A stretch of DNA of 64,000 bases, taken from Cryptomeria japonica (Eukaryota > Streptophyta > Pinopsida > Cupressales > Cupressaceae). The notes beneath the pieces are model-generated. The model did no database searches, was not told where the DNA came from, and saw only the letters and a list, made by a program, of their open reading frames with translations. The stretch is from positions 474,681,657 through 474,745,656 of the forward strand of contig NC_081412.1 in NCBI RefSeq assembly GCF_030272615.1, in the 5' to 3' direction. Shown here piece after piece: positions 1 to 10,241 of the stretch (position 1 is its first letter; each line of letters begins with the position of its first letter). A program made the position numbers and the translations under genes.

Positions 1-789
1 TTACAAAGGAAAAAGATCATAGCTCCTCCTAATCAAAACCTTTTAATCTTTTCTAATCCTTTGCATTCCCATTTTTTCTAATGTGGTTGAGTCTGAGCCT
101 CTTCCATATTCTCTTGATGACCTTGGTGTTGAGTCTAACAATATTGTGTATCTTGTGGACAAACCTACATCTCCTAAGGACCTATGTATTACCTGGGTAT
201 GTGTAGGATCATGGTGGGCCAAACAGGCCCTTAAGTGGCAATGAAAATATGAAAACAAAGTTAGGCAACTTGACATAAAAATTTGAATACGATACCAACA
301 TTATTTCAAAAATATGTAACAATAGAATCTGTAGAAAAGTTTAGGAAAAAGATAAGAAGCGGGTGTCTGTCTGATCACCCTAATCACAGTCAAATCATAA
401 TATTTTTTTATAAGATTTTAGATATAAGTAGTAGACTCATACCCAAATGTGACACATATTTTTTTGTATTTTTTTTTTGAAATAGATAATTAATTATGAT
501 TTTTTTACGACAAATTTTAAAAATATTAAAAGCTCGTATGTCTAACCACCATAACAAGGTCAAAACGTTATGAAAATCAATTTTTCCTTTTTTAATCCTA
601 TAGTATATGAAGCATAGAATGTGATGCATGTTTTAGATTCAAAAAATGTGATACCATTTGAAATTTATACATATTTTTTAATCAACCCATCAATCAGAAC
701 TTTAGTCAAAATATCACCACTTTTTGGCCCCTCATGATCCTGCACATACCCACCTTTGATCCTACAAAGACTATTAATGCACCCAATGG
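1..789. other. Unassigned AT-rich flank
   Basis: I recognise no gene, LTR end or RNA gene here. The stretch is AT-rich with T homopolymers near 470-480 and 500. Short open frames on both strands have no recognisable motif. It may belong to the same old Ty3/gypsy remnant as the protease-like segment just downstream, but nothing in it proves that. Confidence 0.4.
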
Positions 790-1730
790 ACCACTGTATA
801 TAAATGTGAAGATGAAATAAAAACTCTCACGAGGATTTCTCATTCATCCAGTGTGTATGATGAATGTGATCACTAACGAATATCTCTATACTTTACAATT
901 TAATCAAGTAACATATAATAAACTTATTGTAATTGTTAGGGTGTATGACGTTTTCTCCTACACTACTATTGGTTCTATTACTCTTCCCATTGAGGTTGGT
1001 ACTATGTGCTTAATGTGACTTTTGTTGTCATTCCTACACTGGATCAATTTCAAGTGAAGTTGTGACATCCTTGGCTCTCTTCCATGAAAGAGATTCCTTA
1101 TACCATTCATAAATGTTAAAAATATTCCCTCATAATAGCACTATCATAACAATTAATCATAGCATGTACCAAATCATGTTGAGGCATGGAAATTTAACCC
1201 TTGATTACTTTTTGCCTAAACAATATGAGCTTCTTAAGCCTCAAAGTGATACTCTCTTTGTATCCTACCAAAAGTGAAAGAATGAGATGATATTATCTTT
1301 AAGCCTGGAGACACTAGACCTATTCCTCCTCCTCATGATGGAACTAATATCCTTCCTACCCCTATTCCTCCTATATGTTCCATATTCCTTCCTCCTATAT
1401 CTTATAAAGCAAAGTTTTCGGCATCTCCTATTTCACAATATATTAGACCTTCTCCTATTCCTCCTCCTTTAAAGGAAGAAAACAACCCTACATCCATTGA
1501 TCCTCAATCTTCACAACCCTTGACTAAAGATAAAATAAACCATTGTGTGAGATAATGTTGTGCTAAGGCTCGTGAACTTGCTTCACAAACAATTTCCTCC
1601 TCAAAGACACCAAATTTTGACTTGGTCTCATTTTTATAGACTTCACTTAATCTTAGGGATGATGGTCAACCTAGATCACCAAGATTAAAAATGTGTAGTA
1701 AAAATGATGCGTCATGCTCTTTTCATATTA
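790..1730 (+). pseudogene. Decayed Tat/Ogre-like protease and proline-rich segment
   Basis: Conceptual translation in shifting plus-strand frames gives fragments typical of the aspartic protease region of Tat/Ogre-type Ty3/gypsy elements. One is a VYD...GSITLPIEVGT block near 940-1005. It is followed near 1035-1120 by remnants of a TLDQF and HPWLSSMKEIP-like block, which corresponds to the LGRPWIHAMKAVPS block of the better kept Tat protease at 38940-39000 in this window. After it comes a proline-rich stretch (about 1300-1480) preceded by a SDTLFVSYQK-like motif. Frameshifts and stops interrupt it throughout, so no product is possible. The catalytic Asp cannot be placed with confidence. No LTRs, reverse transcriptase or integrase belonging to it remain in the window. 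The Ty3/gypsy origin is fairly sure; the Tat assignment is inference from block order. Confidence 0.5.
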
Positions 1731-2989
1731 GAGATCCTATTTTTTATTAATCTTGATGAAGAAATGGGTAATGATGTTGTTCATGCTAACAATGTTGATT
1801 CTAATGATTGAAATGATATTTATGAGCTTGTTGATGTTGACAATAGTTTATCTAAATAGTTTTAGAAAGTGTTAATCCTAGCTTCTAGTGATAGACAAAG
1901 TGACTCATCATTAGAGCATGGCCCTTGTTTGAAACTTGTGGTAGGTCCATCTACTATGTTCAAATTTGCTTCTCTTGCATCTTGTCCACCCTCCCAAAAT
2001 TAAGTTCAACAATATTGGGAGGTGGATAATTTTCTTGATTAGCTTCATTTTTGTATTACATTCTCATTCCTCTCTTGCTTGTTCATAATGTGCTTTCCCA
2101 ATGATGTGTTATGTTAGGTTCTCTTTGGATGACCCTTGTCACTCCATCGGTACAAGGTAATAAAGAGTCTGAATCTTTTGTGAGATTCTCCTATTTGTAT
2201 CATAATTCTTTTATTTGTTGTCCCTTGTATTGTCAAAGATCTGACTGAATCACATATTCTACTTGCACTATCTTTCCAAGTTGTCTTTACTGTGTCCCCT
2301 TGATCCTGTAGCCCAAATTTCTCAGACCATGGTGCCCAGTACCATGGTCCTCTAAAAAATGGTACATCTTGAGTCCTCATAACAATCACCTAATTTGGGT
2401 GGGGACCTAGATCTCATGTCAGCTCAAGTGAGAAATTCAGTTTGTTTTTCTATCAACAAGTATAAAAGGAGGTCTACATCTCTTATTTTAAGCCCAATTG
2501 GAATTAATAGTCAACTCAAGTAAGTAAAATTGAGATCCTACATTCAAGTGGGCAAGAAATTTGTCTTCTATCAAGCATTGGAGATGGAATTCATGTTCTA
2601 TGTTTTATGAAGACTATCTACATGAAACCCTAATTCCTTGGTGGAGACAAATAAAAATTCATTAAAGGTATATCATTAGGTTTTAATTCATTCTTAACCT
2701 TTCCCTCAAAAGGAAAGTACTTTACCATAGTACTTTATTTACACTTTCAATTCAATTTCATGGATAATTTCAAAATTGGGGTAGGTCAAACCCCTATTCT
2801 TGACAATTTCCCCCTTCTTTCTATGTGCAGGAAAAAACACAAAGTTGCATTTGGGATGATCAATAAGATTCATAAAGATGAATAGGTTTACATTTTAATG
2901 ATGAGTAATTGAAAGGATCAGTTCAAATTGGATCAAAATGGTCTCAAAAAATCAGGCCAAAATTCAAAGAGAAGATACAAATCATTTTC
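1731..2989. other. Unassigned flank upstream of the chromovirus insertion
   Basis: No recognisable coding domain or LTR terminus. It probably continues the old retroelement remnant, since it is colinear with the protease-like segment before it. It was contiguous with 15487 onward before the chromovirus inserted between the two copies of TTTTG. Confidence 0.4.
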
Positions 2990-2994
2990 TTTTG
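2990..2994. repeat. Target-site duplication TTTTG, left copy
   Basis: The five bases TTTTG directly precede the TG of the left LTR at 2995 and recur exactly at 15482-15486 directly after the CA of the right LTR. A 5-bp duplication is the expected signature of Ty3/gypsy integration and fixes both outer ends of the element. Confidence 0.95.
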
Positions 2995-3569
2995 TGTCAT
3001 GCCCAAAATTTAGGGCAAAAACGAAACAAATTTTTTTTTTAACAAGATACTAATTTAATTTAAAAACACACTCTTGCGACAAGCGCTAGAGAAAATTCCA
3101 TTAATAAATTCGAGCTCATTCTGAAACGAACGAAGCATCGACAATCAGTTATATTCTAATCGCGGAATAACCTACTGGTTTAAATTTTATCTCTGAAAGA
3201 TATTTAATTAATAGTTTTATTAAATTAATCATACTAAAAGTATTAGGAGAGGTATTTTAAAATTATCCTCCATTAAGACTATATAGTCTTTTTAATTCTT
3301 TTATATTTCTCTTTATAATTTAACCAAAATTAAAAATCAGGATTAATTAAATATATAGATATATACATAATTGATTATGCATATATTTATATATTTAAAA
3401 TTTAATTACTTATACAAAAATGCTCAAATTCATACATTTATATACATATATATAATTTCCATATGTATTTATGGAAACATATATATATGTATATTTAACT
3501 AAACTGGTAAATATTTTAATAATTATTCTAATTAACTGCCCTAACCTCCACTCGGTTAGGGTTTTAAAC

Positions 3570-3580
3570 CCTATATATTA
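3570..3580 (-). promoter_or_regulatory. Possible LTR TATA box
   Basis: A TATATAG core on the minus strand lies about 180-340 bp downstream, in element direction, of the palindrome array. It is conserved at about 12280-12290 in the other LTR. The LTR is so AT-rich that other TATA-like sites exist, so this is only the best-placed candidate. Confidence 0.3.
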
Positions 3581-3611
3581 TTATATTTTTTTTTAACTGT
3601 TAAACATCTTA

Positions 3612-3706
3612 ACTGGGCTGAAGCCCTTGGCGGCCATGAATCCATCTATTATTTTTTTTAAAGCAATGTTTTGGCTGGGCCGAAGCCCTTGGCGGCCATG
3701 AAAAAA
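3612..3706. repeat. Two direct copies of a GAAGCCCTTGGCGGCCATGA motif, 64 bp apart
   Basis: A roughly 29-bp motif around CGAAGCCCTTGGCGGCCAT occurs at about 3612-3642 and again at about 3676-3706. Both copies also occur in the other LTR (about 12322-12416). The repeat lies between the palindrome array and the possible TATA box. Function unknown. Confidence 0.7.
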
Positions 3707-3757
3707 AACCCTTTTTTGCAGGTCACGGAGAGAACAACAAGTTTGGCCGCGCGCGCG

Positions 3758-3921
3758 CCACTGTGTGAGCGCACAGTGGGCGCCACGGCACCACTGTGTG
3801 GCCACACAGTGGTGGCCGTGGCCGTCCACTGTGTGCCCACACAGTGGGAGCCGCAAGCGGCTCCACTGTGCATGCACACAGTGGGCGCCGCGCGGTCGTC
3901 CACTGTGTGAACACACAGTGG
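3758..3921. repeat. Array of five 20-bp palindromes, left LTR
   Basis: Five units of the form CACTGTGTG-NN-CACACAGTG start at 3759, 3792, 3827, 3864 and 3901. Each is a near-perfect inverted repeat with a variable centre (AGCG, GGCC, GCCC, CATGC and GAAC type). Spacers are GC-rich and 13-17 bp long, giving a period of 33-37 bp. The block is sharply GC-rich inside an AT-rich LTR. Each unit could form a hairpin or bind a dimeric protein. It lies upstream of the possible TATA box in element orientation, so a U3 enhancer role is a reasonable inference and no more. Confidence 0.9.
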
Positions 3922-4009
3922 AGTCCGCGGGGACCCCAAAACTCATTTCTTTTTTTTTTATTTAAAATTTAATTTAAAATTTTTTTATTAAAAAAAACAT
4001 AATAATATT

Positions 4010-4029
4010 TATATGTATATATATATATT

Positions 4030-4072
<43 letters not shown>
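4010..4072. repeat. TA microsatellite in left LTR
   Basis: An almost pure (TA)n run of roughly 60 bp. The corresponding run in the other LTR (about 12756-12780) is much shorter, so the locus has changed length since insertion. Confidence 0.9.
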
Positions 4073-4077
<5 letters not shown>

Positions 4078-4223
4078 AATAACTTAAATAAGCATAGTAA
4101 AAATAAAAATGAAATTTATTTCAATATAAATTTATATAAGGTTTTTTTGAAGAGAATTTTACATACAAAATTCTAAACTAATATAATAAAGAAAAAGATA
4201 ACATTAAGATTAATCAAAAATAG

Positions 4224-4227
<4 letters not shown>

Positions 4228-4258
<31 letters not shown>
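4228..4258. repeat. Second TA microsatellite in left LTR
   Basis: A (TA)n run of about 30 bp, matched by a similar run at about 12932-12966 in the right LTR. Confidence 0.85.
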
Positions 4259-4261
<3 letters not shown>

Positions 4262-6769
4262 TCATTTATAAAACTAGCTTTTAAATCAATGCTAACAAAA
4301 ATACAATACAAAGTATTTTATAAAGATACATTATACTTTTTCTGGAAAGAAAGAATTCCATTTATATATATATATTTTTTTTTTTTAAATAGAATATTCA
4401 CTTAAAACAACTTTTTTTATAAAAAAAATACATAGAAATCCTTCAACAACAATAATCTTTTATTTGCCACAAGTGAAATATAATTAAAGTCAAAATGAAA
4501 AAACAATTCTTTTATTTCTTTCCATAATACTAGAAGCTTTTTACATGCAACACAATTTATACCCCTTTTTTTATAAACCAGAAGTAGAAATAACAAGCTT
4601 TTCTTTCTTTAAAACATCTCTAAAATATTCTACCAAATTTACAGAATGATTTCTCTGAACAGTCACAACATTAAGACTTCAAGTCTACTATTACAAATTT
4701 CAACTTCCTTCTCCTTTCTCCTGAATTTGAGGCATTTATTTACAAAAACTTTAAACATACATCTGCAACTGAATTCAAATATTTTCAAATACAATCTTCT
4801 GAATATCTTTCATGAATCCTATCCTCTTTCTTCTGAATTTCCTGCATAATAGAAAACACAAAATCGACCACGGAGTGCTCACCTCCCAGCCTAGGCTAAC
4901 TGGTAGCCACCCCCGAGCTCGGAGAACCAATTCCTAGACGGGTACAAACAGGCAAACACAAAGAAACACAAAGCATACAAATATTCTAGACACATTCCCA
5001 ACCTGGCTTTCACAGCACCACACTCTGGTGGTGAACATTTTCAAAGGGTGGTAGTGGACCAAATACCCTGAGGAGAATCTGCAAGTATGTAATAACAAGA
5101 AGCCACCTCATGGCACAAATAACATATCAAAATCTCAACCCCATAAATTCCTTATGCCCCCCAAAGGCATTCTAGCCTTATAACCCTCCTTATGACCCCC
5201 ATTGCACAAACAGGCCATGCAGCAAGGGTCACACAAAGATCCCTTGTGATCGCTCTCTAAAGAGAGTCTCTCACTCGAGGGCTGTCACTGCTACCACCCT
5301 CAAGATCCTGTTCTCTCCCAAGAGAAAGAGAGATCTTGAGAAAACTCCCAAAACACATTCATTCATAAAACAAAACCAAAAGATTTTCAAACTTTCATTT
5401 TCAAGAATACAGATTTTCTTATTCAACAACTTTCAGAAATAAACAAAAACAGGTCATTAAAAGTAAAAATGAAACCAACCTTAATCTGCCCAAAGGTTAT
5501 AATGATATCTGAAGAAGAGCTGCCCAATCCACAATTCTTTATTTTCCTTAATCAATTTCTTTATCCCATAACATTATTTTTCTTCCAAATTTTCTTCTGT
5601 CTCCAAAAATGGAGAGTGGGTGATTAACCAGCTATTCCCAAAAATCTTCCTTAAGAAGCTCACTCACTGAGTTCTCACAGGATTCTAAAAAAAATCAACA
5701 AAAAGAAGGAAGAAAGCAAAAATGCAAAAAGACTTTCCTTCCAAGAGGGAAAATCTGGATTTGATTTTTACTTCAATTTTCAATTTTCGCTCAACTCAAA
5801 AAAACCAATTTTTAAAGCGTTAAAAAGATCATAATAAAGTAGAAACTTGCCTAAAATTACCCCTAACCCCTAGGTATACCTTATGGGCTTCAGGAAACCC
5901 TAATAAACTACCCCTAGGTGTTCATTTAACCCATTTTAAACCCCTCTGAAGTTTATTTTCGGGTCAAACATAAGTTGACCACTCCAAATATTATATTCTC
6001 AAAATATCTTTTTGACAACACATTATTTTATTTAAAATTAATAATAATTAACACTTTCCCATCAAGAGACAAGATAAAATATTAAAATTTAAATCCACAC
6101 ATGTGTCAAGTGACACTAATAAAATACTTTTACAAAAATAACATGAAATTGTCTCTTGAGGTTTTTACACAATAAATTTAAATAACACATAACACACATG
6201 CAGCATATACTGATACGAATAAAATACAACACAACGGGGTGTTGTCTCTCCAAATAGACAAACCCTGGCTTTACGAACATACATAAGTCTAGGTTTGATT
6301 CTCCGTAATTTTCCATGGTCACATGGTAAATTTCCCGCGCATCTCAATTTACACATTAGTACTCCCAAATATTCATATAAAATATAATTCAATAATACAA
6401 CAATGCACATCATTACTTGCATACAGTTTTCATCTGCACAGATTGAATACATCTTTTGTCAAGCAAATTCACATAAGCAATTTTCATCCCAATTCACATA
6501 AACTAAACATACATCATAGTTCTATATTCAAAGTAAAGTCCTGCAATTTCAATAACGACATCTATCATTGCAATATCATTCTTTCTAATAATCATGTACT
6601 GTTCTATCTCATAAAGCATGTAAGTAAAACATCAATTCATAGCAATGTTATCCAATATCCTGAGATCATAAAAGTTCTAAATTTCAAAATGCATCAAAAT
6701 AGAGTATCCATAGTAGTCTAAAATATAAAATCCACTGAATGTCAAACTGAGTCGAGGTGAGGCCTCACA

Positions 6770-6781
6770 TCCTCCCCCTCT
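6770..6781 (-). other. Polypurine tract of the chromovirus
   Basis: The minus strand reads AGAGGGGGAGGA directly before the first TG of the 3' LTR, as expected for the plus-strand primer of reverse transcription. The TAG stop of pol (6782-6780) overlaps its first bases. The related decayed chromovirus has the same kind of tract at 53954-53967. Confidence 0.9.
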
Positions 6782-9341
6782 AGGCATGAACTTCCTCCTG
6801 GAGTTCATCAAAGAGGTGAGGGTACTCTGATCTCATACGTGCTGCGTCCTCCCATGAAGCCGTAACCTCATCATAACAATCCCACTGGACCCTAACCTGG
6901 TCCAACTCTCGACCTCGAAGGGCCAATGTCCGGCGTGCCAAAATGCGAATGGGCTCCAAAGCTATCTGGCCGTCCGACTCCACCTGCAAGGCATCCCAAT
7001 CTAAAAGGTGAGACTCATCATAGATATATTTTCTCAAAACTGAAACATGAAACACATCGTGGATGCGTGACAGGCTAGGTGGCAAAGCTAAATGGTAGGC
7101 AACTGGGCCTATCCTCTCCAGAATCTCAAAAGGTCCTACAAAGCGAGGTGCGAGCTTAGAACCCTTTCCGTAACGGATCGGACTCTTATGCGGTCGCACT
7201 CTCAAGAAAACTCTATCTCCAACCAAGTAACTACGATCAATCCTCTTTGCATCGGCATACTTCTTCTGTCTATCCTGAGCCTCTCTGAGACGCTGCCTAA
7301 TCAAATCCACCTGCTGTTCCATATCTCGAACTAACTCAGGACCAATAGCAACTCTATCCTCTATGCGATCCCAACTCAAGGGCGTCCTGCAAGGCCTGCC
7401 GTATAATGCCTGGTAGGGTGGCATCCCCAAAGAAGTGTGATGCCCATTGTTATAGGCAAACTCCACTAAGGGAAGATACTCCTCCCACCGGGTCTGATGA
7501 TCCATGACGTACATACGAAGCATATCTTCTAACACCTGATTGACTCTCTCTGTCTGACCATCTGTCTCCAGGTGATAAGCTGTACTGAAATTGAGCTTTG
7601 TGCCCATAGCTGCCTGTAATGACTTCCAAAAGGTAGAAGTGAAAAGAGAATCCCTGTCAGAAATAATCTTGCGGGGTACACCATGAAGTCTAACAATGTC
7701 TCGCAAGAACACCTGTGCTACTGCAGGAGCTGTGAATGTAGTACGGACTGGTGAAAAGTGAGCTACTTTGGTCAGCTTGTCAACTGTCACCAAGATAGCA
7801 TCATGGCGACGAGAAGACATAGGGAGACCAATGATGAAATCCATGGATATAGTATCCCACTTCCACTCTGGTATAGCATGAGACTGAAGCAACCCACCTG
7901 GATGGTGGTGCTCCGCCTTTACCCTCTGACACTCGAGACACCGAGCTACTATCTCAGCAATGAGTTGCCGCATTCCCGGCCAATGATACAACTGCCTCAA
8001 GTCTGCATGCAACTTCTTAACCCCGAGATGCGTAGCATAAGGAGCTCTATGAGCTTCCGAGACAATGAACTCTCGCAACCCTCCGGAGGAAGGTACATAA
8101 ATGCGCCCTCTGTGGCGTAACAGTCCATCGGACTCCAAAGAATAATCCACATATTTCCCTTCTAGTGTGACCTGAGAACGTAACACCTGACAAACCTCTG
8201 CATACCATCCATCCTCAGATAAGTGCCGAAGTATATGGTCCCTCAAGTCTGTGTCCATGGATATGGTGCAAACCTCATGACGTCTCCTACTCAAGGCATC
8301 TGCAACTACATTTTCCTTTCCCTTGATGTAGTGAACGTCAAAATCATATTCGCACAAAAACTCCATCCATCTCCTCTGACGTGCATTAAGGTTCGGCTGA
8401 GTGAAGATATACTGAAGACTCTGATGATCTGAATGCAACTCAAAGTGATGTCCTAAAAGGAAGTGTCTCCACCTCACAAGTGCATGCACTACTGCTGCGA
8501 GCTCAAGGTCCTGAGTGGGATAATTAAGTTCATGAGTCTTAAGTTTCCTAGACTCGAAAGCTATGGCCTTACCACCTTGCATAAGAACTGCCCCTAAACC
8601 CTCTAAGGAAGCATCGGTACAAACCATGAAATCAGCTGAAGGATCTGGTACAACAAGGATAGGAGCACTAGTAAGTGCCTTCTTGAGTTCCTGAAAGGCC
8701 TTTTCGCACTTCTCTGTCCACTCAAATTTCTTCCCTTTACGCTGAAGAGAGGTAATAGGGTGTGCGACTCTGGAGAAACCTTCGACAAAACGTCGGTAAT
8801 ATCCTGCTAAACCCATAAAACTCCTGACCTCTGTCACACTGGTAGGCGCTGGCCAATCCATAATAGCCCTAATCTTTGATGGGTCAACTGAGATCCCATC
8901 ACCGGAAATAACGTGTCCAAGGTACTTGACCTCAGATCGAAAGAAAGCACACTTCGATAGGCTGCCAAACAACTGGTTATCTCGCAAACACTGCAATACC
9001 TGTTTCAGGTGCTCCTCATGCTCCTTCTCATTCCGAGAATATATCAATATATCATCGAGGAACACAATAACAAAACGGTCTAGAAAGGTACGGAACACCC
9101 CATTCATGAGACTCATAAAAACTGCTGGGGCATTCGTAAGTCCAAAGGGGACTACGGTAAACTCATAGTGACCATATCTAGTGCGAAATGCGGTCTTGTG
9201 GATATCGCTTTCCACTATTCTCAACTGATGGTATCCTGACTTCAGATCTATTTTGGAAAAGACTTTGGCACCCTGAAGCTGGTCAAATAAATCATCAATT
9301 CTAGGCAAAGGATATCGGTTCTTGATGGTTACTTTATTTAG
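6780..9341 (-). CDS. pol: Chromovirus pol: reverse transcriptase, RNase H, integrase, chromodomain-like tail
   Basis: This is the larger part of pol, open for more than 840 codons after the in-frame TAG at 9344-9342. Counting from Met at 9308, the reverse transcriptase motif [10 protein letters not shown] is at residues 82-91. RNase H carries its acidic residues near D232, E269, D294 and D337. The integrase zinc-binding motif has H420/H427 and C457/C460, and the integrase core has D490, D551 and E587. The last 80 or so residues resemble a plant chromovirus chromodomain, with a VRVQW and SWED block. The enzymes would copy the RNA genome in capsid particles and insert the cDNA, and the tail may steer insertion to heterochromatin. 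The start is not a real initiation site: the frame continues from gag through two TAG codons. One oddity is Leu in the [10 protein letters not shown] motif, where Pro is usual. Confidence 0.9.
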   Translation of the reverse strand, partial: LNKVTIKNRYPLPRIDDLFDQLQGAKVFSKIDLKSGYHQLRIVESDIHKTAFRTRYGHYEFTVVPFGLTNAPAVFMSLMNGVFRTFLDRFVIVFLDDILIYSRNEKEHEEHLKQVLQCLRDNQLFGSLSKCAFFRSEVKYLGHVISGDGISVDPSKIRAIMDWPAPTSVTEVRSFMGLAGYYRRFVEGFSRVAHPITSLQRKGKKFEWTEKCEKAFQELKKALTSAPILVVPDPSADFMVCTDASLEGLGAVLMQGGKAIAFESRKLKTHELNYPTQDLELAAVVHALVRWRHFLLGHHFELHSDHQSLQYIFTQPNLNARQRRWMEFLCEYDFDVHYIKGKENVVADALSRRRHEVCTISMDTDLRDHILRHLSEDGWYAEVCQVLRSQVTLEGKYVDYSLESDGLLRHRGRIYVPSSGGLREFIVSEAHRAPYATHLGVKKLHADLRQLYHWPGMRQLIAEIVARCLECQRVKAEHHHPGGLLQSHAIPEWKWDTISMDFIIGLPMSSRRHDAILVTVDKLTKVAHFSPVRTTFTAPAVAQVFLRDIVRLHGVPRKIISDRDSLFTSTFWKSLQAAMGTKLNFSTAYHLETDGQTERVNQVLEDMLRMYVMDHQTRWEEYLPLVEFAYNNGHHTSLGMPPYQALYGRPCRTPLSWDRIEDRVAIGPELVRDMEQQVDLIRQRLREAQDRQKKYADAKRIDRSYLVGDRVFLRVRPHKSPIRYGKGSKLAPRFVGPFEILERIGPVAYHLALPPSLSRIHDVFHVSVLRKYIYDESHLLDWDALQVESDGQIALEPIRILARRTLALRGRELDQVRVQWDCYDEVTASWEDAARMRSEYPHLFDELQEEVHA

Positions 9342-10241
9342 CTACCGATAATCCATACACAATCGGAGAGATCCATCCTTCTTCTTAACGAAGATAACTG
9401 GTGCACCCCACGGGGATACGCTAGGACGGATATGACCCTTCTCAAGAAGTTCCTCAAGCTGAATTTTAAGTTCATTAAGCTCATTTGTGGTCATTCTATA
9501 AGGTGCTCTGGAAACTGGCTCAGCTCCTGGTACTAGGTCTATATGAAAATCAATCTCTCTGCGGGGAGGCATTCCCGGTAACTCTGAAGGAAATACATCA
9601 GAATATCCCTGAAGGATGGGATGGTCATCGAGCGATGTTTCTTTTTCCTCCTCTTCTCCTCTGTCACTGATAGTGATAGCAAAAAGCTGACATCCCTTCC
9701 GCATGCTCCGCTTGAGCTGCATTGCGGAGATCATACGAAGAGACACGGGCCTCTGAATCCCGGTGATAACTATGGGCGAACCATGATCATCCTCACACTC
9801 GATCTTTTTCAGGCGGCAATCCAACTTGGCTCTGTGGGCATAAAGCCAATCCATGCCAAGTACGATTCCATAAGATCCAAGTGGAGTCACTCTAAGGTCT
9901 ACTACAGTGGTGGTCTTGCCAATCTGCAACTGACATGCCCTAACTTCTGATTCCACTGACACTCTAGCCCCTGAAGCTAATTCCACTTCCCAATTGACAC
10001 CCTGCTTAGTTGCCACTAGCCCGCAACGCTCCACAACCAACGGAGATATAAAGGAGTCAGTAGCTCCTGAATCAAACAAAATAGATACATTGTTACCTTT
10101 GATTATACCTGAAGATTCGATAACCGTGGCCTGATGGTCGGCCTGGCGGTTGTCAACCGCTGTGAATACTCTATGGGACCTGCCCATATCACCGACTGTC
10201 GGCTCTGAAGCGGCCATCCGCTGACTCCCTGCTACCTGTCC
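9342..10241 (-). CDS. pol: Chromovirus protease and N-terminal reverse transcriptase
   Basis: This segment follows the gag TAG in the same frame and ends at a second TAG inside the reverse transcriptase motif CMDYR-stop-LNKV. Counting from Met at 10217, the aspartic protease catalytic DSG is at residues 49-51 and the GIVLGMDWL block, typical of these proteases, is near 117-125. The start of the reverse transcriptase ([18 protein letters not shown]) fills the last 25 or so residues. The protease would mature Gag-Pol. The second TAG lies in a conserved core motif, where Gln or Ala is normal in relatives, so a CAG-to-TAG change is likely. Without suppression this copy cannot make full reverse transcriptase. 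The Met at 10217 is only the first ATG after the gag stop and need not be used. Confidence 0.85.
   Translation of the reverse strand, partial: GQVAGSQRMAASEPTVGDMGRSHRVFTAVDNRQADHQATVIESSGIIKGNNVSILFDSGATDSFISPLVVERCGLVATKQGVNWEVELASGARVSVESEVRACQLQIGKTTTVVDLRVTPLGSYGIVLGMDWLYAHRAKLDCRLKKIECEDDHGSPIVITGIQRPVSLRMISAMQLKRSMRKGCQLFAITISDRGEEEEKETSLDDHPILQGYSDVFPSELPGMPPRREIDFHIDLVPGAEPVSRAPYRMTTNELNELKIQLEELLEKGHIRPSVSPWGAPVIFVKKKDGSLRLCMDYR

Larger units (their letters stand above)
2995..6769 (-). repeat. 3' LTR of the chromovirus
   Basis: It is a 3,775-bp direct repeat of 11702-15481, with TG...CA ends and adjacent target duplication. It is very long for an LTR. It contains an array of 20-bp palindromes (3758-3921), a 60-bp-spaced direct repeat (about 3612-3706), TA microsatellites near 4010-4072 and 4228-4258, and a possible TATA box (minus strand, about 3572-3580) just downstream of the palindromes in the element's reading direction. 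Open frames inside it are artefacts of repeats and lack recognised domains. Confidence 0.95.

Noticed and set aside
3758-3921. CRISPR-like array of palindromic repeats with spacers
   Set aside because: The period is similar, but spacers are near-identical GC-rich words, the setting is a plant LTR, no cas gene exists and the array is duplicated in both LTRs.
3593-3965. Overlapping Cys/His/Trp-rich ORFs on both strands, also at 12302-12736
   Set aside because: They are open only because the palindromic array repeats a stop-free pattern in all frames. No start context, domain or codon bias supports them.
5868-5925. Telomere-like CCCTAACCCCTAGG words in the LTR
   Set aside because: Only two or three irregular words, conserved as ordinary LTR sequence in both copies.
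7092-9950. Plus-strand ORFs over the chromovirus pol
   Set aside because: Shadows of the minus-strand coding frame, without motifs.
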